A stretch of 17,790 bases of DNA from an uncultured Bacilli bacterium (GCA_910587535.1 CAJUKM010000028.1:1-17790), one strand, 5' to 3'; positions 7,531 to 14,853 are shown, counted from the stretch's first letter. The notes: a model not told the origin generated them from the sequence alone. Numbers and translations are program-made.

Positions 7531-8103
7531 CTAATCTTCTTTATTACCCATCGGTTCGGTATAAAAATCTATAGTAGTTACTCCTCTGACGGAAGAAATA
7601 TACGGACGATCTGGAATAAATAATGTAGGAGAACCGTTTTCTTCGAGACGATCGTCGTTTTTATAAATTACGAAGAATACATCTTCATCGATCTCTTCTT
7701 TTGCTAATTCAGTTATATTACCATTTGAATCGTTAAGACCGATCTTGATATAATCCCTAGTGACAATCGTATCGAGATAATCTTTTAGTCTTAATCCAGT
7801 AAACTTTATGTTTTCGGTTCTAAATCCACTATTGAGATTTATTTCAAACTCGTAAAATTTTACTCCTGCTTCCTTTAAATCGTTATATCCTAATCTACTT
7901 TTATACGGCTTAGATGTCTCCAGAAAAAACTCCGGCAACTCTTTAGTGGTCTCTCGTATGTTGAAAACTTTTCCGATTTCTACAGTTTCATTTTCTTTAT
8001 TCTCTTTTTTACCAGATATAGTTTTAACAGATACTATAATACCTACGATGATGAAAACTATTAATAAAATAGTCAAACCTGTTTTAATATTCGTACTTTT
8101 CAT
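7531..8103 (-). CDS. Small membrane-anchored protein with oxidoreductase-fold-like core
   Basis: 190 residues: an N-terminal membrane segment (about 9-28), a charged linker, then a domain sharing Y-E-F, S-G-F-R-T-E, (F/Y)-x-G-(L/V)-R-L and V-I-Y-K-N-D-D with the proteins at 6898 and 2781. The last strands (S-P-T-L-F-I-P-D...V-T-T-I-D-F) look like the closing strands of a molybdopterin-oxidoreductase-type domain; this is inferred from pattern and has not been tested. It has no cysteine at all. It is second in operon B, 12 bp after the giant prepilin-like gene. Its AAGGAG site, 8 nt before the ATG, overlaps the stop codon of that gene (TAAGGAG), suggesting translational coupling. Confidence 0.72.
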   Translation of the reverse strand: MKSTNIKTGLTILLIVFIIVGIIVSVKTISGKKENKENETVEIGKVFNIRETTKELPEFFLETSKPYKSRLGYNDLKEAGVKFYEFEINLNSGFRTENIKFTGLRLKDYLDTIVTRDYIKIGLNDSNGNITELAKEEIDEDVFFVIYKNDDRLEENGSPTLFIPDRPYISSVRGVTTIDFYTEPMGNKED

Positions 8104-8115
8104 AATTTGAACTCC

Positions 8116-10767
8116 TTAATCACATACGTTGGTAGGACCATAGTATGTCTCTCCTCTTATACAATCGCTGTCTGCAGGAGTATATCCTTCACTAGTCGAC
8201 CAAGCTCCACTACTATAATAATTTGTAACACAGCAGTACATTCCACTAGGAACATATCCAGCACATGGACTTGAGCAGTTAGAACTACTTCCTCCACCAC
8301 TAGATCCACCACCGCCACTATATGTCCAACGGCTATAGAGCGTTTTAATATTATTGCTTCTAAGTGTACTGATAAAAGTACTATTGTAAACTCTAGATCC
8401 TCCTGAAGTTGAAGTCCACCACCCACCATAGGTGTATCCTGGGCAACTTATCATCGGATGAGTATTACCGAAAAGTATTTCCTCATCACTCGGTAATCCA
8501 CCTAAGTAGTGCTCATCTATAAAGTCTTCCGTCGTATAAGTTCTCGATGGCACAGATATATATTTAGATGGACAACTGTCTACGAAATTTATCGTCCAAC
8601 TAGACAATTTCCACTGCGCGTTCAATGTATGACTTGCTGTCGAATAAAGATATGATGAAGAGTTTTTATATGTTCCATTAGGAGCTGTCCATCCATCGAA
8701 TGCGTAACCACTTTTCGTAGGAGTGGCAAGTGTTCCATATTTAGTTGTCGAAGTTGCACCATAGATATATTTTCCACTTGGACTTACACTTCCACCGTTC
8801 GCATTATAAGTGACATACATGCTATTTTGTGTCCAATGTGCATAGAGTGTATGTGACCCAGTTGAATAAAGATATGATGTATTAGTTTTATAAGTACCAC
8901 CACTAGATGACGTATACCATCCATTAAAAGTATATCCTGCTCTCGTTGGAGTCGGAAGAGACCCACTTGCGTTATATTTAGTCGTCGAGGTTGCAGCTGT
9001 ATATGTTCTAGAAGATGGGCTGACACTTCCACCATTCGCATTAAAATATACAGTCATAGTATTTGCTGTCCACTGAGCATACAGATATTGATTCGATAAC
9101 TGAGTAAATGTTGAAGAAGAAGTTATTTTAGTTCCACCAGAAGTACTCGTATACCATCCTTTAAACGTATATCCTGCTCTTGTCGGAGTTGGTAGAGTTC
9201 CATAAGATTGATAATAGTTTACAGTTTTAGAAGTCGGACTTACGCTTCCTCCATTACCTTGAAAATATACTGTATAAGGCTTTCCTGTCCAATGTGCATA
9301 TAAGGTATGATTTCCTGCTGTTGTAACTCTTGAACTAGAAGTAATCTTTGTCCCACCTGTTGCAGCTGTATACCACCCATCGAAATTGTATCCCGTTCTT
9401 GCACTAGGTGTAGGTAGATCTCCATATGTAGAATCGTATGTTACGGTCTTACTTGTTGGACTAACTGAACTTCCATTAGGATTGAATGTCACTGTATATT
9501 CGTTCGCTGTCCAATGAGCATACACCGTCTGATTTGATACTTGTCTGAATATAGATGTAGACTTTATCTCATTTCCTCCACTAGAAGCTGTCCACCACCC
9601 GTTTTGTGTATAACCAGTTCTAGTTGCCGTTGCAAGTGTACCGTATGGTTCTTCATACTTGACACTCATGTTCGTCTTACTAGGTGTTCCACCATTTCCA
9701 TTGAATGTCAAAGTATATGTATTATCATATACTGTGTATTTCATCTTTCTCGTCGTAGGATTTGGTTTTGATCCGTCCGAGTTCGCTTTCACTTTTTCAA
9801 GTGTTGCATCTTTATTAGTTACGACACTTGCTGTTGAGAAGCCTGTTAATTTGTAACCCTTCTTCTCTAATTCTGATACAGCTATCGGTGGTAACTTTAC
9901 TTTAGATCCATCTAACAAAGTCTCTTCGATGCTTACCTGTACCCTGTCTTCACTGAATCCCTTTACTATCGGATTAGTCAAAAACTCAGCTGTGAAAGAT
10001 GATATGTCGTTCACATCAGGTCTTACGAATACAGTTCTATTAGATGATCTCTCGATATGTGTCTCCGGATCTCTATATGTATAAGTTATATTGTATGTAC
10101 CTATCTTTTTGGCATTTACATTACATGAAGTGGCTTGTAAGTTTACTCCATCTTCACCAGAGGCAAAATAATCTCCTGAGTACATCCTTCCCTGTTCTTC
10201 TCCAGGTTTGTTGTTGATAAGATATAGATTGCTTTTATACTTTCCATAGTCTGTACTAGGGTTTCTGATAAGCCCACTATACTTGTTCTCTTCGACTGAA
10301 CACCAGTCTTCTCCTGTGTATTCGCCCATGATTATCGTTATATTGTCGTTAACCAAAGCCCAAGCTTCTTCACTGTCTTGATCGCCTTTAACAGCTGGGT
10401 AAGTGTATTCTAGATGGTCTAACACATCGAATCTGACTCTTACTAGTTCATCATCGCTTACATTCTCTCCCGTTTCGACATTTTTAATCTCTTCGCTCAA
10501 GAATCCGGCATCTCTTAAAGTTCCAACTGGAATGTCCACATATCCATAAGAATTGTAGAGTTTTTCTACTGCCTCTGGATTCATTGAAACGTATGCATTT
10601 GCAGCGGAAACTATTTGAGAAGTTGTGCTCTCCTCAGCTTCTCTATTTTGATTTCGAAGTGTCTTTATGAGGTTCACAGAAAATATCCCCGCGATTACTA
10701 CTAATAATCCGATTACGATTATTATCTCGACTAAAGTAAAACCTTTGCTACTCTTTTTTCTCTCCAT
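8116..10767 (-). CDS. Giant prepilin-like B-repeat surface protein (copy B)
   Basis: 883 residues, paralogue of the 946-residue protein. The prepilin-like N-terminus M-E-R-K-K-S-S-K-G/F-T-L-V-E and helix are followed by a globular region identical to copy A from about residue 89 onward. Six B-repeats (350-817) follow: the first is identical to copy A, the second nearly so, and the later ones diverge. The sixth is enlarged and carries two cysteines. A Gly/Ser linker and a 54-residue tail with six cysteines end the protein; the tail is unlike that of copy A except for S-S-S-N-(S)-C-S-S. The start is supported by GTAGGAT upstream. It heads operon B with the genes at 7531 and 6898. Inferred role: a surface filament or stalk exposing a disulfide-stabilised tip. 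Confidence 0.85.
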   Translation of the reverse strand: MERKKSSKGFTLVEIIIVIGLLVVIAGIFSVNLIKTLRNQNREAEESTTSQIVSAANAYVSMNPEAVEKLYNSYGYVDIPVGTLRDAGFLSEEIKNVETGENVSDDELVRVRFDVLDHLEYTYPAVKGDQDSEEAWALVNDNITIIMGEYTGEDWCSVEENKYSGLIRNPSTDYGKYKSNLYLINNKPGEEQGRMYSGDYFASGEDGVNLQATSCNVNAKKIGTYNITYTYRDPETHIERSSNRTVFVRPDVNDISSFTAEFLTNPIVKGFSEDRVQVSIEETLLDGSKVKLPPIAVSELEKKGYKLTGFSTASVVTNKDATLEKVKANSDGSKPNPTTRKMKYTVYDNTYTLTFNGNGGTPSKTNMSVKYEEPYGTLATATRTGYTQNGWWTASSGGNEIKSTSIFRQVSNQTVYAHWTANEYTVTFNPNGSSVSPTSKTVTYDSTYGDLPTPSARTGYNFDGWYTAATGGTKITSSSRVTTAGNHTLYAHWTGKPYTVYFQGNGGSVSPTSKTVNYYQSYGTLPTPTRAGYTFKGWYTSTSGGTKITSSSTFTQLSNQYLYAQWTANTMTVYFNANGGSVSPSSRTYTAATSTTKYNASGSLPTPTRAGYTFNGWYTSSSGGTYKTNTSYLYSTGSHTLYAHWTQNSMYVTYNANGGSVSPSGKYIYGATSTTKYGTLATPTKSGYAFDGWTAPNGTYKNSSSYLYSTASHTLNAQWKLSSWTINFVDSCPSKYISVPSRTYTTEDFIDEHYLGGLPSDEEILFGNTHPMISCPGYTYGGWWTSTSGGSRVYNSTFISTLRSNNIKTLYSRWTYSGGGGSSGGGSSSNCSSPCAGYVPSGMYCCVTNYYSSGAWSTSEGYTPADSDCIRGETYYGPTNVCD
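8317..9720 (-). repeat. Array of six InlB-type B-repeats (copy B)
   Basis: Six protein repeats of about 70-95 residues with G-Y-x-F-x-G-W and L-Y-A-x-W signatures. Units 4 and 5 share an inserted A-T-S-T-T-K-Y motif not present in copy A, so they look like a recent internal duplication. Copy B has one unit fewer than copy A. Confidence 0.83.
9344..10503. repeat. Perfect 1,160-bp duplicated tract, copy B (partner 5392-6551)
   Basis: Identical to 5392-6551 base for base in the same orientation. Differences resume at 9343 and 10504. The N-terminal flank (10504-10767) encodes a nearly identical protein segment but carries about 25 mostly silent substitutions relative to copy A. Confidence 0.95.
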
Positions 10768-10792
10768 TTTTCTATCCTACTTTCTATTTTAG

Positions 10793-10821
10793 ATATTAAC
10801 ATAGAATGACTATTATTTCAA
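10793..10821 (-). promoter_or_regulatory. Promoter of prepilin-adhesin operon B
   Basis: On the minus strand, -35 TTGAAA (10816-10821), 17-nt spacer, -10 TAATAT (10793-10798). It has the same geometry as the operon A promoter and the same downstream TAGAAAGTAGGAT leader string (complement at 10774-10786). Confidence 0.68.
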
Positions 10822-10825
10822 CGTA

Positions 10826-10852
10826 AAGAAAAAAACTAGTGCTATCTAGTTT
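10826..10852 (-). terminator. Terminator overlapping the end of the CapA-like gene
   Basis: On the minus strand, AAACTAG (10846-10852) pairs perfectly with CTAGTTT (10833-10839), followed by more T residues and CTTTAC. The first arm lies in the last codons of the gene and the stop codon TAG (10842-10844) is in the loop. Confidence 0.75.
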
Positions 10853-11939
10853 CTATCGATGAATCGTAATATTTTATGATCGAATTATATTTATCCTTCA
10901 AGTTTCCGTAGCCAGGCAAAATAGCATCGTTTAACTTAAAAAAAGGTATAACTCTATAATTAGATCTGTTCTTATAATAAGTATATAAAAGTTCTGTATT
11001 TAGATTTCGAAGTTCGATTCTCTTTTTATCCTTAGTAGTAGTCTTGACGATGTCGACGTTTACCAAAAGTCCTATGAGCCTATTGTAATCGTCAACTTGG
11101 CTTTGACTAGAAATAAAATTTCCCAAAGAGTATATTACTAGAGTATCTCCGATCCATTCGATGGGCTCGATGACGTGAGGATGAGTTCCTATTATTATTT
11201 TAACTCCTAAGCTCGATAGGAAATTGCTGATTCTTTTTTGTTCGTCATTTGGCAATGTACTATACTCATCTCCCCAATGCATCGCAACTATGATGATATC
11301 GACTTCTTCACGGACCTTTAATATATCTTCTGTAACTTTTTCATCGGAGTAGATATTTACATAATAATCGTTTGGAGATTTTAACCCATTCGTAGAAGTA
11401 GTATAACTTAAAAGTGAATACTTAATTCCATCTATTTCTGCTACTTTCGGATGAATAGATTCTTCCTTAGTACAGACACTTCCACTGGATAAAACGTTAG
11501 GATATCGATTCCAAAAATTACAAGAATTCAAAATACCCGCCTCACCCATATCCAAAGTATGGTTGTTAGCTCTACTGACCATATTAAAACCATATTCTAT
11601 CATCGTCCTACCGAACTCTTCAGGCGTATTGAATTTCGGATATCCGGAATACCCCAGCCGTGCTCCCCCTATTATGGACTCTTGATTATAATATAAAAGA
11701 TCGGAATTTTTAAACTCACTCACCAAATCCTCAAACATCTTACTGAAATTATATTTTTCGTTTTCGTAGGCATCCTTATATATGTTAGAGTGAATCAATG
11801 CATCTCCCACCATAGTGAGTGTAATTTTTGTACTAGAGGGCCAATCATCATCTAAAACTACTTCTTTAATGACGGCTTTTTCTCTTCTACAAGAACACAA
11901 TAAAAAACATATAATGACGAGCACAAATATCTTTTTCAT
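10842..11939 (-). CDS. CapA-family (PGA_cap) metallophosphatase-like lipoprotein
   Basis: 365 residues. The lipoprotein signal peptide has lipobox L-C-S-C (Cys17). The PGA_cap metallophosphoesterase-like domain shows the family motifs in order: V-G-D-A-L-I-H (44-50), N-Q-E (85-87), A-N-N-H (124-127), H-W-G-D-E (221-225), G-T-H-P-H (251-255) and S-L-G-N-F (271-275). Family members include CapA/PgsA, needed for poly-gamma-glutamate capsule synthesis, but many act in unknown envelope processes. No pgsB or pgsC is nearby, so a capsule role is not shown. The gene starts 15 bp after ezrA, so it is probably co-transcribed. Its only GGAG sits 1 nt from the ATG, unusually close; coupling to ezrA translation may help. 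It ends inside its own terminator. Confidence 0.9.
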   Translation of the reverse strand: MKKIFVLVIICFLLCSCRREKAVIKEVVLDDDWPSSTKITLTMVGDALIHSNIYKDAYENEKYNFSKMFEDLVSEFKNSDLLYYNQESIIGGARLGYSGYPKFNTPEEFGRTMIEYGFNMVSRANNHTLDMGEAGILNSCNFWNRYPNVLSSGSVCTKEESIHPKVAEIDGIKYSLLSYTTSTNGLKSPNDYYVNIYSDEKVTEDILKVREEVDIIIVAMHWGDEYSTLPNDEQKRISNFLSSLGVKIIIGTHPHVIEPIEWIGDTLVIYSLGNFISSQSQVDDYNRLIGLLVNVDIVKTTTKDKKRIELRNLNTELLYTYYKNRSNYRVIPFFKLNDAILPGYGNLKDKYNSIIKYYDSSIETR

Positions 11940-11954
11940 ACTCCATTATATGTT

Positions 11955-13688
11955 TTATGAGTTTTTATTATAATCTATTTTACTTTCTCTCAAAAGTCTT
12001 TCGTGTATACCGGGCTCTACGATATTTATCGCATTTATCGCATCTTCTAGACTCGCTTTAAAGCATCCTCTAAAGAATTGATTTTCAGCATTCTTTAATC
12101 CTTCATGTACGCGAGGATTAGTCGATCTGTATCTGTTTCCATATACGATGGCATGTTCGCTCATAGAAGCCGTTTTAACTATCTCGTTTGTAGTTTTATA
12201 TAACTTTAATGTCAGATCTCTTGCTGTATCGACTCTCGTATTGAGAGTTTCTACATCTAGTGGTCTCTTATCTAATTCCTTAATCATATCGTTGACTGCT
12301 TCAGTAGCTTCTGAAAGTTCGACATAATATTTTTTAGGAACCAAAGGTAGTTTATACGAATTAATCTTCTCTTTACTAGATGCTAAAAGAGATTTGATTT
12401 CATCTAATTGGTCGTATGCTCTCGTCTCATCTTGTCTACATTCGTTGATAATTTTAAGAACTGAATCGAGTTTATCTTCCTCTTTAATGAGACGAACATT
12501 TAACTGTTGCATATCTTTATTCAATCTAGAAAAGGCGTGTTTCTTCTTTTTAGCTTGGTCGATTATCATATCGTAATCTTCCATGATGCCTTTGATAGAC
12601 ACTTCTATTATGTTTAAACCTTTTAAATCTTCATCGCTCAAGCTGTAGTTGTCTTTTATCTCTCCTAATTTACTGGTTAAATTAGAAGCCATCTTGGCCA
12701 TTTTTGTGGTCTTAGTAGCTAATTGATTACCCAGTTCTGTAAAACTTTTCTTGGCTAATTTCTCTTTATCGAAATCGTTATAGATGCTATCGAAGTACGT
12801 CGACATAGTTTTCAACTCTAGGCTCGAATCCTCTAGATTAAGTACGTTCAATCTGTCGAAGACATCTGCAATCTTTTTCTCTGCTTCGTTTATGTTGTAT
12901 TCGATCGCCAAATAATCTAAATTGTACCCCTCTTTGATCATCTTTCCATAGATACTACCTATATCGCTCATCTTCTTAGGAAGAAGTTTAACGCCTAAAA
13001 GTATGATTTCAGGTGCTTCATCTATGACGATATCCAAGTTGTTTATCGAGTCATCCAATGCCTTAATTATTTTTGCGACTTCTCCAAATGAGTTTTTCTC
13101 CATCGCCACTTCGAACGCACTGAAAAGTTTATCGATCGTCTCAAACTGTAATTCGATAGGTTTTCTAACGATTCTATAATTATCTGCACTCTCGTGATAA
13201 GTATTTATTATATTTCTATATTTCCCTTTTAATTTGGTTACGGTTTCTCTATTTCTCTCTTCACTCAAAGTAAGGTTGCGAATTTCTTCTAAAAGATAGT
13301 TTGCTTTAGTTTTGACGTGATAGATACTTAACTCCACTTTAGCAAGAGTCGGCTCTATCTCTTTATATCGATGAGTCTTAAAGAGATCTTCTATTTCGAT
13401 TAAATGGTCTGTGAGAACTGGAACGTCGGTATTCTTTATCTGCTCAAATCGTCTTTTCCACTCTTTATATTTATTCTCGATGTCTTTAGAGTTGATCATG
13501 CTCTCTACTTTGCTGAGTTCACTTAAGATATTTGCATTTAATATTAGATTCTTTTCTCTTTCTAGAGTGTCGAGTATCTCCCCATATCTCTTCTTATTGT
13601 GCTTATTTACTAGTATTAAAACGACTATCAGAATTGCAACTGCTAGAAGAACATAAGTTAAACATAATAATTTCACTGTACTGCTCAT
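11955..13688 (-). CDS. ezrA: Septation ring formation regulator EzrA
   Basis: 577 residues, the usual length for EzrA. It has one N-terminal membrane segment (about 8-27, N-out topology in the family) and then a long, mostly helical, charged cytoplasmic region of spectrin-like repeats. The C-terminal conserved block has Y-G-N-R-Y-R (516-521), Q-F-F-R-G (540-544) and the I-V-E-P-G motif. EzrA binds FtsZ at the membrane and controls Z-ring placement and cell-wall synthesis in Bacilli. It lies near rpsD, as in Bacillus subtilis. The best ribosome-binding match (AAAGGA) is about 15 nt from the ATG, longer than usual; an in-frame CTG three codons upstream would be better spaced, so the exact start is uncertain. 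It is divergent from the operon at 13824. Confidence 0.92.
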   Translation of the reverse strand: MSSTVKLLCLTYVLLAVAILIVVLILVNKHNKKRYGEILDTLEREKNLILNANILSELSKVESMINSKDIENKYKEWKRRFEQIKNTDVPVLTDHLIEIEDLFKTHRYKEIEPTLAKVELSIYHVKTKANYLLEEIRNLTLSEERNRETVTKLKGKYRNIINTYHESADNYRIVRKPIELQFETIDKLFSAFEVAMEKNSFGEVAKIIKALDDSINNLDIVIDEAPEIILLGVKLLPKKMSDIGSIYGKMIKEGYNLDYLAIEYNINEAEKKIADVFDRLNVLNLEDSSLELKTMSTYFDSIYNDFDKEKLAKKSFTELGNQLATKTTKMAKMASNLTSKLGEIKDNYSLSDEDLKGLNIIEVSIKGIMEDYDMIIDQAKKKKHAFSRLNKDMQQLNVRLIKEEDKLDSVLKIINECRQDETRAYDQLDEIKSLLASSKEKINSYKLPLVPKKYYVELSEATEAVNDMIKELDKRPLDVETLNTRVDTARDLTLKLYKTTNEIVKTASMSEHAIVYGNRYRSTNPRVHEGLKNAENQFFRGCFKASLEDAINAINIVEPGIHERLLRESKIDYNKNS

Positions 13689-13705
13689 CCACAGATCACT
13701 ATTCC

Positions 13706-13719
13706 TTTACTATAGTAAA
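13706..13719. promoter_or_regulatory. 14-bp perfect palindrome at the ezrA transcription start
   Basis: TTTACTATAGTAAA reads the same on both strands. It begins at the last base of the ezrA -10 box and covers the predicted start site, so it could be an operator. In this AT-rich region chance is not excluded. Confidence 0.4.
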
Positions 13720-13747
13720 TTATATCTTAATTTGTCGTATTATGCAA
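13719..13747 (-). promoter_or_regulatory. ezrA: ezrA promoter
   Basis: On the minus strand, -35 TTGCAT (13742-13747), exactly 17 nt, then a perfect -10 TATAAT (13719-13724). Confidence 0.78.
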
Positions 13748-13766
13748 TAGATCATAAAACTATTGC
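13744..13766. promoter_or_regulatory. Inverted repeat between divergent promoters
   Basis: GCAATAG (13744-13750) and CTATTGC (13760-13766) are perfect inverted repeats with a 9-nt spacer. They overlap the -35 boxes of both divergent promoters. This may be an operator serving both genes, or just the result of two similar TTGC -35 boxes facing each other. Confidence 0.45.
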
Positions 13767-13791
13767 TAAAAATTTACAAAGTGGTTATAAT
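13763..13791 (+). promoter_or_regulatory. Promoter of the two-gene operon at 13824
   Basis: -35 TTGCTA (13763-13768), 17-nt spacer, perfect -10 TATAAT (13786-13791), 32 bp before the first start codon. Confidence 0.75.
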
Positions 13792-13823
13792 CCGTTCCAT
13801 ATATAAAAAAAAAAGAGAAAATC

Positions 13824-14222
13824 ATGACTTTATTTGAAGAAATAACAACTATCATACTGATTGCTACTTGTGGCCAAACGATGCTAGAGATTATAGATCA
13901 TAAAAAAGAACTCGAACAAGGAAGAAATATATACAGTGAAATTTGGAGAGAATCCGAGGGTGAAATAGAACCAAACCAAAAGATAGATAAAACTGGGATT
14001 AAAAAAGAAGGAAGAATAACAATAAATGAATTTGTAAGAACATTTTCAAATATCGAGCACATCGACATTCGAAGACTTAACAAAAATTTTAAACCGTATA
14101 TGATCGAGATGACAGATAAAGACGTTCCCCCTTATGACAGGAAGAGAAAAAAGATAAGACTTAGTACTACTGATACTAGAGCTTCTCCTTCGAGCTCTTT
14201 TAGATCTCTCTTCGATGTATGA
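13824..14222 (+). CDS. Unknown protein, first gene of a divergent operon
   Basis: 132 residues, family not recognised. The N-terminal 20 residues are fairly hydrophobic (T-T-I-I-L-I-A-T) but short for a membrane anchor. The rest is hydrophilic and charged, ending in a Ser/Thr-rich tail (S-T-T-D-T-R-A-S-P-S-S-S) after a basic R-K-R-K-K stretch. It has a good sigma-A-like promoter but only a weak purine-rich ribosome-binding site (AAGAGAAAATC before the ATG). Its stop overlaps the start of the next gene by 8 bp, so the two are translationally linked, or they are the halves of one gene split by a frameshift. Beyond its TGA the same frame holds further stops, so recoding of TGA is unlikely. Confidence 0.62.
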   Translation: MTLFEEITTIILIATCGQTMLEIIDHKKELEQGRNIYSEIWRESEGEIEPNQKIDKTGIKKEGRITINEFVRTFSNIEHIDIRRLNKNFKPYMIEMTDKDVPPYDRKRKKIRLSTTDTRASPSSSFRSLFDV

Positions 14223-14853
14223 ATATGCTGATGGAGAAACATCCGGATTTGAGAGCATAGGAAATGCGATTGTTGGAAAAGACTATTGGCATGGCAGAGG
14301 ATTAAATGAAGGATATAAAGACGTTTTACTAAAGAGATATTTTAATGTTGAACCTGCTTATCCTGAACTCGCTCGTCTCGCATTATTCGTGGAATACATA
14401 GTAGGAAGAGTCGAGATGGAAAAGTTATTCTTTAAAGGAGAACTAAGACTTTTTTATAACAAGTTCCCCATTAGAGAAAAAAGTTTTCATCTTTTATTGA
14501 TGGATTTCGATAGACTATTCTACTATTTAGATGGAAACACTTATGCTGGAGTTTTTAACGCAAAAAAATCTTATAATAGAATATTTTCCCTACTATCAAA
14601 AATAGTTATCGATAAAGCTAGAACGATGTATAATAGCTATTACGATGAAGACCAAGGCGGACTTTATGGAGGACTCGATGCAATTTTAAAAAATAGAAGA
14701 AACGCCAATGTCATCATAAGTGAGATCAATCAAGCTCTAGAAGCGAGATATAGAGTATTAGATATGTCCATAAATGATCAAACTGCAAAAGATACCGCAG
14801 AGCATGGATCGATGGTTCTAAGACCTGATCAGTATCAAATTAGGAAGAGATAA
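14215..14853 (+). CDS. Unknown protein, second gene of a divergent operon
   Basis: 212 residues, family not recognised. It looks like a soluble, mostly helical cytoplasmic protein: no signal peptide, no clear membrane segment, and a start rich in Gly, Asp and aromatics (A-D-G-E-T-S-G-F, K-D-Y-W-H-G-R-G). The middle contains aromatic-rich helices (F-H-L-L-L-M-D-F-D-R-L-F-Y-Y-L), and the C-terminus is basic. The ATG lies inside the last codons of the preceding gene, with no strong ribosome-binding site, so coupled translation or a frameshifted single product is likely. Its stop codon sits in the loop of a terminator. The conserved neighbourhood would be ezrA and rpsD. Confidence 0.65.
   Translation: MYEYADGETSGFESIGNAIVGKDYWHGRGLNEGYKDVLLKRYFNVEPAYPELARLALFVEYIVGRVEMEKLFFKGELRLFYNKFPIREKSFHLLLMDFDRLFYYLDGNTYAGVFNAKKSYNRIFSLLSKIVIDKARTMYNSYYDEDQGGLYGGLDAILKNRRNANVIISEINQALEARYRVLDMSINDQTAKDTAEHGSMVLRPDQYQIRKR

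Noticed and set aside
8157..9425. Minus-strand open frames in other phases of the copy B gene
   Set aside because: Out-of-frame readings of B-repeat coding sequence; no start signals.
4221..9720. CRISPR or DNA tandem-repeat array
   Set aside because: Repetition is at protein level with diverged DNA; units are about 210-280 bp with no identical short repeats and spacers.
10842..11939. Capsule (poly-gamma-glutamate) operon
   Set aside because: Only a CapA-like protein is present; no ligase or transporter partners are in the window.
14046..14258. Minus-strand open frames in the 13824 operon
   Set aside because: Antisense to genes with a clear promoter and terminator; no promoter or ribosome-binding site of their own.
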